A DNA stretch of 64,000 nt from Dasytiphilus stammeri_G (GTDB lineage Bacteria; Pseudomonadota; Gammaproteobacteria; Enterobacterales; Enterobacteriaceae): positions 248,001 to 312,000 of the forward strand of contig CP145880.1 in NCBI GenBank assembly GCA_041945105.1, read 5' to 3'. Positions 27,073-36,730 of this stretch are shown piece after piece. A model generated the notes under the pieces. That model did not search any database. It was given only the letters and a program-made list of their open reading frames with translations, and was not told the DNA's origin. The position numbers were made by a program, and so were the translations under genes. Each line of letters begins with the position of its first letter. Position 1 is the stretch's first letter.

Positions 27073-27112
27073 TTATTGTTTATCATTTAATAGATGGAGT
27101 ATTTATTATATT

Positions 27113-27583
27113 ATGTCACGTCGTCGTATTATTGGTGATAGAAAAATTATGTCTGATCCTAAATTTAAATCCGAATTATTAGCTAAGTTTATTAATATAT
27201 TAATGTTAAAGGGAAAAAAAGCTATAGCGGAAAAAATAGTATATGCCGCATTAAAGATGGTTGCAGATCGTTCTGGCATGGACGAATTAAAATTGTTTGA
27301 GTTAGTATTAGAAAATGTTCGTCCGTTGTTAGAAGTAAAATCCCGACGAGTAGGTGGTTCTACATATCAAATACCTGTTGAGGTCCGTCAAGTACGACGG
27401 AATACTCTGGCAATGCGATGGATAGTTGAAGCAGCTAGAAAAAGAAAAAATCAATCCATGGCACAAAGGTTAGCAAATGAGTTATTTGAAGCTTTTGAAA
27501 ATAAAGGATATGCGGTTAAAAAAAGAGAAGAAGTACATAGAATAGCTGAATCTAATAAAGCCTTTATTCATTATAGATGGTAA
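27113..27583 (+). CDS. rpsG: 30S ribosomal protein S7
   Basis: Primary binder of the 3' major domain of 16S rRNA; 156 aa from the ATG at 27113 (MSRRRIIGDRKIM). A longer frame opening at 27035 runs back into rpsL and is not supported. VKSRRVGGSTYQIPVEVR and NKAFIHYRW are conserved. A GGAG lies about 13 nt upstream of the ATG, rather far for a ribosome site, so coupling to rpsL may help. Confidence 0.97.
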   Translation: MSRRRIIGDRKIMSDPKFKSELLAKFINILMLKGKKAIAEKIVYAALKMVADRSGMDELKLFELVLENVRPLLEVKSRRVGGSTYQIPVEVRQVRRNTLAMRWIVEAARKRKNQSMAQRLANELFEAFENKGYAVKKREEVHRIAESNKAFIHYRW

Positions 27584-27667
27584 TTTCAATTAATCTATAA
27601 TAAGAGAGTGAGAAGATAAGTAAGGTATTTAAAAATTAATTTCATTCTAATACATTAGAGGAGTTAA

Positions 27668-29767
27668 ATGGCTCGTACAACACCTATTACACATTACCGT
27701 AATATTGGTATTAGTGCACATATTGATGCTGGGAAAACTACTACGACAGAGCGGATTTTATATTATACGGGAGTAAATCATAAAATAGGAGAAGTTCATG
27801 ATGGTGCAGCCACTATGGACTGGATGGAACAAGAACAAGAAAGGGGTATTACTATTACTTCAGCAGCTACAACAGCTTTTTGGTCTGGTATGGTTAAACA
27901 ATTTGAACCTCATCGTATTAATATTATAGATACGCCAGGACATGTAGATTTTACAGTTGAAGTCGAACGTTCAATGCGTATACTAGATGGTGTAGTTATG
28001 ATATATTGCGCTGTTGGGGGGGTTCAACCGCAATCTGAAACGGTATGGAGACAAGCCAATAAATATAATGTTCCGCGCATAGCATTCATCAATAAAATGG
28101 ATCGGATGGGAGCAGATTTCTTTAAAGTAATTGAGCAACTCAAAAATAGATTATCAGCTAATCCAGTACCAATTCAATTACCAATTGGTATTGAGGATAA
28201 ATTCACTGGTGTTATTGATTTAGTCAATATGAAAGCAATTTATTGGAATAATGAAGATAATGGAGTAACTTTTATATATCGTGAGATTCCAATAGAAATG
28301 AGAACTATAGCTACCAAGTGGCACCAAAATTTAGTGGAATCTGCAGCTGAATCATCAGAAGATCTAATGTATAAATATTTGAATGGTCAATCTTTAAGTA
28401 AAAAAGAAATCAAATCCTCTTTACGTAATCGGGTTTTAAAAAATGAAATTTTATTAGTTACCTGTGGATCTGCTTTTAAAAATAAAGGTGTTCAGACAAT
28501 TTTAGATGCAATAATAGAATATTTACCAGCTCCTATTGACATTCCTCCTATTAATGGAGTGTATCTAGAAAAACAGAACATTATCCGTCAATCAGATGAT
28601 AATGAATCTTTTTCCGCTTTAGCATTTAAAGTAACATCCGATCCCTTTGTAGGTAATTTAACATTTTTTAGAGTATATTCCGGAGTAGTGAATTGTGGCG
28701 ATATGGTATTAAATCCAATTAAATCTCAACGAGAACGATTGGGACGTATAGTACAAATGCATGCGAATAAAAAAGAAGAAATAAAAGAAGTTAGAGCGGG
28801 AGATATTGCGGCTGCAGTTGGACTTAAAGATGTTAATACAGGTGATACACTTTGTGATCCAAATAATCCGATAATTTTAGAAAGAATGGATTTTCCAGAA
28901 CCAGTTATTTCTGTTGCAATAGAACCTAAAACTAAAATAGATCAAGAAAGAATGAGTATAGTTTTAGGAAAAATGACTAAAGAAGATCCATCTTTTCATG
29001 TTTGGACAGATGTGGAATCGGGTCAGACAATTATTGCGGGAATGGGTGAATTGCATTTAGAAATTATTAAAGATAGAATGTTTCGTGAATTTAATATTCA
29101 AGCGAATATTGGCAAACCGCAAGTGGCTTATCGTGAAACCATTCGAAAGGTGATTGAACAAGAAGGAAAATATATTCGTCAATCGGGTGGTCGAGGACAA
29201 TTCGGTCATGTTTGGTTAAGAATAGAACCATTGCGATCTGGAGGCATCGGATATGAATTCATTAATGCGATAGTAGGAGGAGTAATTCCTAAAGAATACA
29301 TTCTTGGTATAGACAAAGGGATTCAAGAACAAATCAAAACCGGAGTAATAGCTGGTTATCCAGTAGTTAATGTGAAAGTGACACTGTTTAATGGTTCTTA
29401 CCATGAAGTGGATTCATCTGAAATGGCGTTTAAAATTGCTGCCTCGATAGCATTTAAAGAAGGATTTAGAAAAGCACACCCGGTAATTTTAGAACCTATT
29501 ATGAAAGTAGAAATAGAAATGCCAAAAAATTATATGGGTGAGGTGATTGGAGATATAATGCGTCGTAGAGGACTAATTGAAAGTATGGAAGAAAATAATA
29601 ATCTTAAGATTATTCGTGCTCATATTCCATTATCAGAAATGTTTGGATATGCTACAGATCTGAGATCTCAAACTCAAGGCAGAGGTTCTTATTCGATGGA
29701 GTTTTTAAAATACAATGAAGCGCCTATGAATATTAGTAACGCTATTATTGAATCCCATCATAAATAA
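27668..29767 (+). CDS. fusA: Elongation factor G
   Basis: Translocation GTPase; 699 aa (E. coli 704). G1 AHIDAGKTTTTERIL, switch regions ERGITITSAATTAFW, G3 IIDTPGHVDF and G4 FINKMDRMGAD are intact. Domain IV has SGGRGQFGHVW and the C-terminal domain V ends near KYNEAP. AGAGGAG precedes the ATG. It follows rpsG by 84 bp in the str operon. Confidence 0.98.
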   Translation: MARTTPITHYRNIGISAHIDAGKTTTTERILYYTGVNHKIGEVHDGAATMDWMEQEQERGITITSAATTAFWSGMVKQFEPHRINIIDTPGHVDFTVEVERSMRILDGVVMIYCAVGGVQPQSETVWRQANKYNVPRIAFINKMDRMGADFFKVIEQLKNRLSANPVPIQLPIGIEDKFTGVIDLVNMKAIYWNNEDNGVTFIYREIPIEMRTIATKWHQNLVESAAESSEDLMYKYLNGQSLSKKEIKSSLRNRVLKNEILLVTCGSAFKNKGVQTILDAIIEYLPAPIDIPPINGVYLEKQNIIRQSDDNESFSALAFKVTSDPFVGNLTFFRVYSGVVNCGDMVLNPIKSQRERLGRIVQMHANKKEEIKEVRAGDIAAAVGLKDVNTGDTLCDPNNPIILERMDFPEPVISVAIEPKTKIDQERMSIVLGKMTKEDPSFHVWTDVESGQTIIAGMGELHLEIIKDRMFREFNIQANIGKPQVAYRETIRKVIEQEGKYIRQSGGRGQFGHVWLRIEPLRSGGIGYEFINAIVGGVIPKEYILGIDKGIQEQIKTGVIAGYPVVNVKVTLFNGSYHEVDSSEMAFKIAASIAFKEGFRKAHPVILEPIMKVEIEMPKNYMGEVIGDIMRRRGLIESMEENNNLKIIRAHIPLSEMFGYATDLRSQTQGRGSYSMEFLKYNEAPMNISNAIIESHHK

Positions 29768-29842
29768 GGGTTTCGTTTTCCAATTCATTTGGTTAATATT
29801 AGGCTTCTAATACCAACATAAAATTTATTTAAGGAATGAGCT

Positions 29843-31027
29843 GTGTCTAAAGAAAAATTTACCCGCAAAAAGCCACATATTAATGTAGGTACAATAGGTC
29901 ATGTAGATCATGGAAAAACTACTTTAACTGCAGCAATTACTACCGTGTTAGCGAAAAAATACGGAGGGGCTGCTTATGGTTTTGATCAAATTGATAATGC
30001 ACCTGAAGAGAAAGCCAGAGGTATTACAATTAATACTTCTCATGTCGAGTATGATACCCTTACTCGTCATTATGCACATGTAGATTGTCCAGGACATGCA
30101 GATTATGTGAAAAATATGATTACTGGAGCTGCACAAATGGATGGTGCAATATTAGTTGTAGCGGCTACAGATGGTCCTATGCCGCAAACTAGAGAACATA
30201 TTCTTTTAGCTCGTCAAGTAGGTGTACCTTATATCATAGTTTTTATGAATAAATGTGATATGGTTGATGATGAAGAATTATTAGAATTAGTTGAAATGGA
30301 AGTGCGTGATTTACTATCACAATATGATTTTCCTGGAGATACCACACCTATAGTACATGGATCAGCATTAAAAGTATTAGAAGGAGATAAAACTTGGGAA
30401 CAAAAAATTATTGAATTAGCCAATCATCTAGATAATTATATTCCTGAACCAAAACGTAATATTGATAAACCATTTTTATTACCAATTGAAGATGTTTTCT
30501 CTATTTCAGGTAGAGGAACAGTAGTTACGGGACGTGTCGAACAAGGAGTTATAAAAATAGGTGAAGAAGTAGAAATAGTAGGTATTAGAAATACCGTAAA
30601 ATCTATATGTACAGGAGTAGAAATGTTCCGTAAATTATTAGATGAAGGACGAGCGGGTGAAAATATTGGCATTTTATTAAGAGGTATAAAACGAGAAGAT
30701 ATTGAAAGAGGACAAGTGTTAGCTAAACCAAATTCTATCAAGCCCCATGCTAAATTTGAAGCGGAAGTATATATTCTTAATAAAGAGGAAGGAGGTCGTC
30801 ATACTCCATTTTTTCAGGGTTACAGACCTCAATTTTATTTTCGTACCACAGATGTTACTGGTACCATTGAATTAGCAAAAGAAGTAGAAATGGTCATGCC
30901 TGGAGATAATATAAAAATGTTAGTAAATCTTATTCATCCGATTGCTATGGATGAAGGACTTAGATTTGCTATTCGAGAAGGCGGTCGTACTGTAGGTGCT
31001 GGTTTAGTGACAAAAGTAATTAGTTAG
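29843..31027 (+). CDS. tuf: Elongation factor Tu
   Basis: Delivers aminoacyl-tRNA to the ribosome; 394 aa as in E. coli. It has GHVDHGKTTLTAAIT, RGITINTSHVEY, DCPGHADYVKNM, FMNKCDMVDD and the C-terminal REGGRTVGAGLV. The start is GTG at 29843 (as in E. coli tufA) with AAGGA upstream. E. coli has two copies; this one is in the tufA position and any second copy would lie outside the window. Confidence 0.98.
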   Translation: MSKEKFTRKKPHINVGTIGHVDHGKTTLTAAITTVLAKKYGGAAYGFDQIDNAPEEKARGITINTSHVEYDTLTRHYAHVDCPGHADYVKNMITGAAQMDGAILVVAATDGPMPQTREHILLARQVGVPYIIVFMNKCDMVDDEELLELVEMEVRDLLSQYDFPGDTTPIVHGSALKVLEGDKTWEQKIIELANHLDNYIPEPKRNIDKPFLLPIEDVFSISGRGTVVTGRVEQGVIKIGEEVEIVGIRNTVKSICTGVEMFRKLLDEGRAGENIGILLRGIKREDIERGQVLAKPNSIKPHAKFEAEVYILNKEEGGRHTPFFQGYRPQFYFRTTDVTGTIELAKEVEMVMPGDNIKMLVNLIHPIAMDEGLRFAIREGGRTVGAGLVTKVIS

Positions 31028-31212
31028 AATAAAATATTAATAAGTATGAAAAATGATTATTAATTGTCACAAAGATATAAATTTCATGTACTTCCTATCT
31101 TATATAAGTTTAGGTATACTGATAGATGAGTGAAGTTCAATTAAAACAACTCATTCATGCTAAGAGAAAAATTTTGTGATTATTTACCTAATTAGAGATA
31201 AAAGGAAGAATC

Positions 31213-31524
31213 ATGCCCAATCAAAGAATACGTATTCGTCTTAAAGCTTATGATCATCGTTTAATAGATAAATCAACATTAGAAATTGTTGAAACAGCTA
31301 AACGTACAGGAGCACAAGTAAGAGGTCCTATTCCATTACCTACTCATAAAGAGCGTTTTACAATCTTAATTTCTCCTCATGTAAATAAAGATGCTAGAGA
31401 TCAATATGAAATACGTACTCATAAACGATTAGTTGATATTCTTGAACCAACTGAAAAAACCGTAGATGCTTTAATGCGTTTAGATCTAGCATCAGGAGTA
31501 GATGTACAAATTAGCTTAAGATAG
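31213..31524 (+). CDS. rpsJ: 30S ribosomal protein S10
   Basis: 103 aa, the same length as E. coli, with RIRIRLKAYDHRLID at the start and the VQISLR end. First gene of the S10 operon. A 185-bp spacer after tuf holds the likely promoter (a TATACT box near 31115) and a short leader. I see no convincing copy of the E. coli L4-binding leader hairpins, so L4 autoregulation may be lost. Confidence 0.98.
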   Translation: MPNQRIRIRLKAYDHRLIDKSTLEIVETAKRTGAQVRGPIPLPTHKERFTILISPHVNKDARDQYEIRTHKRLVDILEPTEKTVDALMRLDLASGVDVQISLR

Positions 31525-31569
31525 ATAATTTTTTAATCAAACATCTAATTTTTATAAGGATTATAAACC

Positions 31570-32226
31570 ATGATTGGTTTGGTGGGTACCAAACTTGGAA
31601 TGACTCGGATTTTTACACAAAATGGAGAATCTATTCCAGTTACTGTAATAAAAATTGAAGAGAATTATATTACTCAAATAAAAAACCTTATAACTGATGG
31701 TTATGATGCTATACAAGTAACTACAGGTCAAAAAAAATCTAGTCATATTAATAAATCGCAACTGGGACATTTTAAAAAAGCAGGGGTGAGTGCAGGAAGA
31801 AGTTTAAAAGAATTTAAAATATCTACATCAGAAGAAAAACAGATGCAATTTATTGTAGGCAAGAGTATGAATGTCAGTTATTTTAGCAGTTTACAGAAAG
31901 TAGATGTTGTAGGAACTTCTAAAGGTAAAGGGTTTGCTGGGACTGTGAAACGATGGAATTTTCATACTCAAGATGCTAGTCATGGAAACTCGTTATCCCA
32001 TCGCGTTCCAGGATCTATTGGACAAAATCAGACTCCAGGAAGAGTTTTTAAAGGTAAAAAAATGGCGGGAAGATTAGGAAACGAACGTGTAACTATTCAA
32101 AATCTGAAAGTTATTCGTGTAGATACCGAAAATAATTATCTACTAATTAAAGGATCTATTCCAGGATTTACTGGTAGTGAAATTCTTGTGAAACCCGCAA
32201 TTAAATTGTGTTCATCTAGGAGATGA
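31570..32226 (+). CDS. rplC: 50S ribosomal protein L3
   Basis: 218 aa (E. coli 209). MIGLVGTKLGMTRIF starts the protein. The long loop that reaches the peptidyl transferase centre includes SIGQNQTPGRVFKGKKMAG, with the Gln methylated by PrmB in E. coli. The slightly longer length comes from small insertions in the middle and a C-terminal extension. The stop overlaps the rplD region (ATGA). Confidence 0.98.
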   Translation: MIGLVGTKLGMTRIFTQNGESIPVTVIKIEENYITQIKNLITDGYDAIQVTTGQKKSSHINKSQLGHFKKAGVSAGRSLKEFKISTSEEKQMQFIVGKSMNVSYFSSLQKVDVVGTSKGKGFAGTVKRWNFHTQDASHGNSLSHRVPGSIGQNQTPGRVFKGKKMAGRLGNERVTIQNLKVIRVDTENNYLLIKGSIPGFTGSEILVKPAIKLCSSRR

Positions 32227-32228
32227 AA

Positions 32229-32834
32229 ATGCAATTGCTAATAGAAGATACTTGTAATAAGATGAGAGTATCTGAAAAAATTTTTGGACAAGCTTTTAAC
32301 AAATCCTTAATACATCAAGTTGTAGTTGCTTTTGCTACCAGAGCACGTCAAGGTACTAAAGCACAAAAAAGTCGATCAGAAGTACAAGGTTCCAATAAAA
32401 AACCATGGCGGCAGAAAGGATTAGGTAGAGCACGAGCAGGTTCAGTTAAGAGTCCAATTTGGCGTTCTGGTGGGGTGACTTTTGCAGCCAAACCTAAACC
32501 ACATCTCTATAAATTGAATAAAAAAATGTATCGAGGTGCATTAAAAAGTATCTTATCCGAATTGATAAGACAAAGTCGTCTGATGATTTTTCAAGACTTC
32601 TCTTTAAGTTATCCTAAAACTAAATGTTTAGTAAATAAATTAAATAAATTTCTCCCCAATAATGTATTAATTATTACTGATACATGGGATCAAACATTAT
32701 TTCTAGCAGCACGGAATTTATATGGAGTTGATGTGAGAACCTTTCAATCTATAGATCCCATAAGTTTAATTGGATTTAATAAGGTTATTATTACTGTAAA
32801 TGCTATTAAAAATTTGGAAAACATCTTAAGATGA
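32229..32834 (+). CDS. rplD: 50S ribosomal protein L4
   Basis: 201 aa from the ATG at 32229 (MQLLIED, matching E. coli MELVLKD). A GGAG ends 6 nt upstream, whereas the ATG at 32223 directly abuts it. The tunnel loop KKPWRQKGLGRARAGSVKSPIWRSGG is intact, and KMYRGALKSILSELIRQ follows. In E. coli L4 also represses its own operon. It overlaps rplW by 4 bp. Confidence 0.97.
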   Translation: MQLLIEDTCNKMRVSEKIFGQAFNKSLIHQVVVAFATRARQGTKAQKSRSEVQGSNKKPWRQKGLGRARAGSVKSPIWRSGGVTFAAKPKPHLYKLNKKMYRGALKSILSELIRQSRLMIFQDFSLSYPKTKCLVNKLNKFLPNNVLIITDTWDQTLFLAARNLYGVDVRTFQSIDPISLIGFNKVIITVNAIKNLENILR

Positions 32835-33172
32835 CTACTGATAAAACAATGATAGATTATCATATCTTAGATTTTACTCATGTTTCTGAAAAGTCTTCCA
32901 ATCAGGAAAAAATCCATAATACTATGGTTTTTAAGGTTGCAAAATATGCCACTAAAATAGCTATTAAAAAAGTCATAAAAAAAATTTTTAATGTAGACGT
33001 TATGATGGTAAATACTTTACAAGTTAAAGGGAAAGTCAAATCTCATGTGAGTTATCGTAAATATAAAACGATTCAATCACGGAAAAATAATTGGAAAAAA
33101 GCTTATATCACTTTAAAAGCAGGACAAAAAATCGAGTTAATAAATAATAACGTAGATAGAATAATGGAATAA
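32831..33172 (+). CDS. rplW: 50S ribosomal protein L23
   Basis: 113 aa against 100 in E. coli. HVSEKSS, VFKVAKYATKIAIKKVIKKIF, VNTLQVKGKVK and NNWKKAYITLKAGQKIE identify it. The extra length is in the Lys-rich middle loop and C-terminus. L23 forms the docking site for SRP and trigger factor at the tunnel exit. The start overlaps the rplD stop (ATGA). Confidence 0.96.
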   Translation: MTTDKTMIDYHILDFTHVSEKSSNQEKIHNTMVFKVAKYATKIAIKKVIKKIFNVDVMMVNTLQVKGKVKSHVSYRKYKTIQSRKNNWKKAYITLKAGQKIELINNNVDRIME

Positions 33173-33179
33173 ATTAATA

Positions 33180-34010
33180 ATGACATTAATTAAATGTAAA
33201 CCCACTTCCCCAGGTCGTCGTCATGTTGTACAATTAGTTAATGATGATCTTTATAAAGGTCGTAGTTTTCCTTCATTAACTAAAAAAAAATTGAAAACTG
33301 GTGGTAGAAATAATCAGGGCATAATTACTACACGCCATATTGGAGGAGGACATAAACAACAATATCGGTTAATTGATTTTAAACGTAATAAGGATGATAT
33401 TGTTGCTTATATTGAACGTATTGAATATGATCCTAATAGATCGGCAAATATTGCTTTGGTATTATATGAAGATGGTGAGCGTCGTTATATTTTAGCTCCT
33501 AAGGAACTAAAAGTGGGAGATAAAATCCAATCTGGAACTGATGCTCCTATAAAAATAGCCAATACTTTGCCTTTTTATAAGATTCCAATAGGAACCACCG
33601 TCCATAATATAGAACTCAAACATGGTAAAGGAGGACAAATTGCACGTGCAGCTGGGTCATCAGCACAAATAATTACACGTGAAGGATCGCATGTGATTAT
33701 TCGTTTACGTTCAGGAGAATTACGAAGGATTTCTTGTAATTGCCGTGCTACAATAGGAGAAGTAGGTAATTCTGAACATATGTTACGCATTTTAGGTAAA
33801 GCAGGTGCTAAAAGATGGTTAGGTGATCGTCCTACAGTAAGAGGAACAGCAATGAATCCTATTGATCATCCTCATGGCGGTGGTGAAGGACGGAATTTTG
33901 GAAAACATCCAGTAACTCCTTGGGGAATACCTACTAAAGGTAAGAAAACTCGTAAAAATAAACGTACTGATAAATTTATAGTGCAGTCTCGTAATAAAAA
34001 TAAACAATGA
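33180..34010 (+). CDS. rplB: 50S ribosomal protein L2
   Basis: 276 aa (E. coli 273). KCKPTSPGRRH, TGGRNNQGIITTRHIGGGHKQQYR, and the peptidyl-transferase-associated segment MNPIDHPHGGGEGR with the conserved His near residue 230 are all present. C-terminal PTKGKKTRKNKRTDKFIV is basic as usual. Part of the S10 operon, 7 bp after rplW. Confidence 0.98.
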   Translation: MTLIKCKPTSPGRRHVVQLVNDDLYKGRSFPSLTKKKLKTGGRNNQGIITTRHIGGGHKQQYRLIDFKRNKDDIVAYIERIEYDPNRSANIALVLYEDGERRYILAPKELKVGDKIQSGTDAPIKIANTLPFYKIPIGTTVHNIELKHGKGGQIARAAGSSAQIITREGSHVIIRLRSGELRRISCNCRATIGEVGNSEHMLRILGKAGAKRWLGDRPTVRGTAMNPIDHPHGGGEGRNFGKHPVTPWGIPTKGKKTRKNKRTDKFIVQSRNKNKQ

Positions 34011-34029
34011 TATTATAGGATATACTGTC

Positions 34030-34314
34030 ATGCCACGTTCTATCAAGAAAGGTCCTTTTATTGATCGACATTTATTTAACAAGATTGATAAGGCCTTGGA
34101 AAACAAAGAAAAAAAAATATTAAAGACTTGGTCTCGTCGCTCAACTATTTTTCCTAATATGATTGGATTAACTATTTCTGTTCATAATGGTCGTCAACAT
34201 ATTCCTATATTTATTACGGATGAAATGGTAGGTCATAAATTAGGAGAATTTGCACCTACACGAACTTATCGTGGTCATACATCTGCCGATAAGAAAATTA
34301 AAAAACGCTCTTAA
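34030..34314 (+). CDS. rpsS: 30S ribosomal protein S19
   Basis: 94 aa (E. coli 92). It begins MPRSIKKGPFIDRHL and contains WSRRSTIFPNMIGLTISVHNGRQHIPIFITDEMVGHKLGEF and TRTYRGH. S19 binds S13 and the 16S head. It lies 19 bp after rplB in the S10 operon. Confidence 0.98.
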   Translation: MPRSIKKGPFIDRHLFNKIDKALENKEKKILKTWSRRSTIFPNMIGLTISVHNGRQHIPIFITDEMVGHKLGEFAPTRTYRGHTSADKKIKKRS

Positions 34315-34342
34315 GTAATCCATAATGGAGGAAGAATATTTA

Positions 34343-34675
34343 ATGCAAACTATAGCTCGGTATCATAATGCAGTTTCTTCAGCACAAAAAATGCGTTTGA
34401 TTGCAGATCAAATTAGAGGACAAAAAGTATCGTATGCATTAAATATTTTAAATTATAATAAAAAAAAAGCTGCTGGAATTATTAAAAAAGTTTTGGAATC
34501 TGCTATTGCTAATTCTGAACATAATGATGGTGCTGAAATTGACAATTTAAAAATTTCAAAGATTTTTATTGATAAAGGTTCCACTATAAAACGTTCTTTT
34601 TTTCGTGCCAAAGGACGTACTGATCGAATTTTGAAGCATAGAAGTCATATAACAATAATTGTATCCAACCAATAA
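34343..34675 (+). CDS. rplV: 50S ribosomal protein L22
   Basis: 110 aa from the ATG at 34343 (MQTIARYHNAVSSAQKMR), the E. coli length. An ATG at 34325 is inside the GGAGGA ribosome site and is rejected. The C-terminal beta hairpin that lines the exit tunnel is present (KRSFFRAKGRTDRILKHRSHIT). Confidence 0.97.
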   Translation: MQTIARYHNAVSSAQKMRLIADQIRGQKVSYALNILNYNKKKAAGIIKKVLESAIANSEHNDGAEIDNLKISKIFIDKGSTIKRSFFRAKGRTDRILKHRSHITIIVSNQ

Positions 34676-34705
34676 ATATTGATAGGATATAGCTGGAGAT
34701 TTATT

Positions 34706-35428
34706 ATGGGACATAAAGTACATCCAAATGGTATGCGATTAGGAATTACAAAATTTTGGAATTCTAGTTGGTTTGCTAATAATCGAGATTATGCTAAAAA
34801 TTTAGAAAGTGATGATAAAATTAGGGATTTTTTGAATAAAAAACTTGCCAAAGCATTTATATCTCATATTTTTATTGAACGTCCCGCGAAAAGTATGCGC
34901 ATAACCATTCATAGTGCACGACCTGGTATTATTATAGGTAAGAAAGGAGAAGATATAGAAAAACTACGTCAAAAAGTAGCCCAAATTGCCGGTGTGCCTT
35001 GTCAAATCAATATTACAGAAGTACGTAAACCAGAATTAAATGCAAAATTAGTCGCAGATAATATTGCTTCTCAATTAGAACGACGTATGATGTTTCGTCG
35101 TGCTATGAAAAGGGCCGTACAAAATGCTATGAGATTAGGTGCTCAAGGAATAAAAGTGGAAATAAGTGGAAGAATTGGAGGAGCTGAAATAGCTCGTAGA
35201 GAATGGTATCGTGAAGGACGTGTTCCATTACATACTTTACGAGCAGATATTGATTTTAGTATTTCTGAAGCTTATACAAGTTACGGTGTAATTGGTGTGA
35301 AAGCATGGATTTTTAAAGGTGAAATTTTTGGAAATATTATACCGACTGGTATTCCTTTAATTTTATCAGAAAAAATAACCACACATAATAAGAAGCAACA
35401 TCGCAATAAGATTAAAAATCGTCAATAA
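34706..35428 (+). CDS. rpsC: 30S ribosomal protein S3
   Basis: 240 aa (E. coli 233) from the ATG at 34706 (MGHKVHPNGMRLGI); CTGGAG lies upstream, and an earlier frame opening at 34679 has no support. The KH domain is seen as ARPGIIIGKKGEDIEKLR, and MFRRAMKRAVQNAMRLGAQGIK is conserved. The Lys-rich C-terminal tail differs from E. coli, as is usual. Confidence 0.97.
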   Translation: MGHKVHPNGMRLGITKFWNSSWFANNRDYAKNLESDDKIRDFLNKKLAKAFISHIFIERPAKSMRITIHSARPGIIIGKKGEDIEKLRQKVAQIAGVPCQINITEVRKPELNAKLVADNIASQLERRMMFRRAMKRAVQNAMRLGAQGIKVEISGRIGGAEIARREWYREGRVPLHTLRADIDFSISEAYTSYGVIGVKAWIFKGEIFGNIIPTGIPLILSEKITTHNKKQHRNKIKNRQ

Positions 35429-35456
35429 AATTAATAGTAAGTAAGGATAAAATAGG

Positions 35457-35867
35457 ATGTTGCAACCGAAACGAACTAAATTTAGAAAGATGCAAAAAGG
35501 TCGAAATAAAGGATTATCGACTAGTACCAAAATTAATTTTGGTAGATTTGGATTAAAAGCAATAGAACGTGGCATGATAACAGCTTCCCAAATTGAAGCG
35601 GCTAGAATAGTTATGAGTCGTGCCATTAAGCGTCAAGGAAAAATATGGATTTGTATTTTTCCCGATAAACCTATGACTAAAAAACCTTTAGAAGTACGAA
35701 TGGGAAAAGGAAAAGGTAATGTTGAGTTTTGGGCAGCACCTATCCAACCAGGTAAAATATTATATGAAATGGATGGAGTAACAGAAGAGTTAGCTCGTTC
35801 AGCTTTTAAATTAGCAGGGTCAAAATTACCAATTAAAACAATATTTATAAAAAATATGATTCTATAA
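35457..35867 (+). CDS. rplP: 50S ribosomal protein L16
   Basis: 136 aa, as in E. coli. It contains MLQPKRTKFRKMQKGRNKGL, the Arg in MGKGKGNVEFW (position of the YcfD/RoxA-hydroxylated Arg81 in E. coli) and KLPIKTIF. The last base of its TAA stop is the first base of the rpmC ATG. Confidence 0.97.
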   Translation: MLQPKRTKFRKMQKGRNKGLSTSTKINFGRFGLKAIERGMITASQIEAARIVMSRAIKRQGKIWICIFPDKPMTKKPLEVRMGKGKGNVEFWAAPIQPGKILYEMDGVTEELARSAFKLAGSKLPIKTIFIKNMIL

Positions 35868-36079
35868 TGGATAAAAATAGTATACTTTATAAAAAAAATC
35901 TTTCTATCTTGAAGATAGAATTAGTGAATTTACAGCGGGAATTATTTCATTTACGTATGCAAACAAGAATCCATCCAAAATTACCAAATAATAATGGCTT
36001 AAAATCAATACGTAGAAGTATTGCTCGTATTAACACTTTCATTACTATAAAAAAAAGAACGAGTAAAAAAAATGATTGA
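35867..36079 (+). CDS. rpmC: 50S ribosomal protein L29
   Basis: 70 aa (E. coli 63). The two-helix core is recognisable as LSILKIELVNLQRELFHLRMQ, then SIRRSIARINTFI. The N- and C-terminal ends are longer and Lys-rich. It overlaps rplP by one base and rpsQ by eight. Confidence 0.94.
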   Translation: MDKNSILYKKNLSILKIELVNLQRELFHLRMQTRIHPKLPNNNGLKSIRRSIARINTFITIKKRTSKKND

Positions 36080-36335
36080 TAAAAAACGCACTGTACAAGC
36101 ACGAGTAGTAAGTAATAGAATGCAAAAATCTGCAGTGGTTATTATTGATAGATTTTACAAACATCCTATTTATGCTAAATTCATAAAACGTACTAATAAA
36201 ATACACATTCATGATGAATTTAATCAATGTAATATTGGCGATATAGTAGAAATAAGAGAATGTCGTCCTATGTCTAAAACTAAAGCATGGACATTAGTTG
36301 GTTTAGTAAAAAAATCACGGGATTTAATTAGGTAG
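36072..36335 (+). CDS. rpsQ: 30S ribosomal protein S17
   Basis: 87 aa (E. coli 84). RTVQARVVSNRMQKSAVVII, HPIYAKFIKRTNKIHIHDE and GDIVEIRECRPMSKTKAW match throughout. The ATG lies inside the end of rpmC (8-bp overlap), so translation is coupled. Last gene of the S10 operon. Confidence 0.97.
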   Translation: MIDKKRTVQARVVSNRMQKSAVVIIDRFYKHPIYAKFIKRTNKIHIHDEFNQCNIGDIVEIRECRPMSKTKAWTLVGLVKKSRDLIR

Positions 36336-36343
36336 GATTGTTT

Positions 36344-36715
36344 ATGATTCAAGAACAAAGTATTCTTACTGTAGCTGATAACTCAGGGGCACGAAAAGTA
36401 ATGTGTATCAAAGTGCTTGGGGGATCTAGACGTCGTTATGCAAATATTGGTGATATTATTAAAATTGCAATAAAAGATGCCACACCTAGAGCTAAAGTGA
36501 AAAACGGTGACATTTTAAAAGCTGTAATTGTACGTACTAAAAAAGGAATACGTCGTATTGATGGATCTGTAATACGTTTTGATACAAATTCCTGCGTACT
36601 GTTGAATAATAATACTGAGCTACCTATTGGTACTAGAATTTTTGGTCCGGTAACTCGAGAATTACGTAATGAAAAATTTATGAAAATACTGTCTTTAGCT
36701 CCAGAAGTTTTATAG
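36344..36715 (+). CDS. rplN: 50S ribosomal protein L14
   Basis: 123 aa, as in E. coli, from the ATG at 36344 (MIQEQSILTVADNSGARKV). A TTG two codons upstream is unlikely; TAGGA gives proper spacing to the ATG. It ends EKFMKILSLAPEVL. In E. coli this is the first gene of the spc operon, but only 8 bp separate it from rpsQ, so S10 and spc genes may be one transcript here. Confidence 0.98.
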   Translation: MIQEQSILTVADNSGARKVMCIKVLGGSRRRYANIGDIIKIAIKDATPRAKVKNGDILKAVIVRTKKGIRRIDGSVIRFDTNSCVLLNNNTELPIGTRIFGPVTRELRNEKFMKILSLAPEVL

Positions 36716-36730
36716 GAAGGATAATAAATA

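Noticed and set aside
27035..27112. N-terminal extension of rpsG
   Set aside because: It overlaps rpsL in another frame and the S7 family starts at the ATG at 27113.
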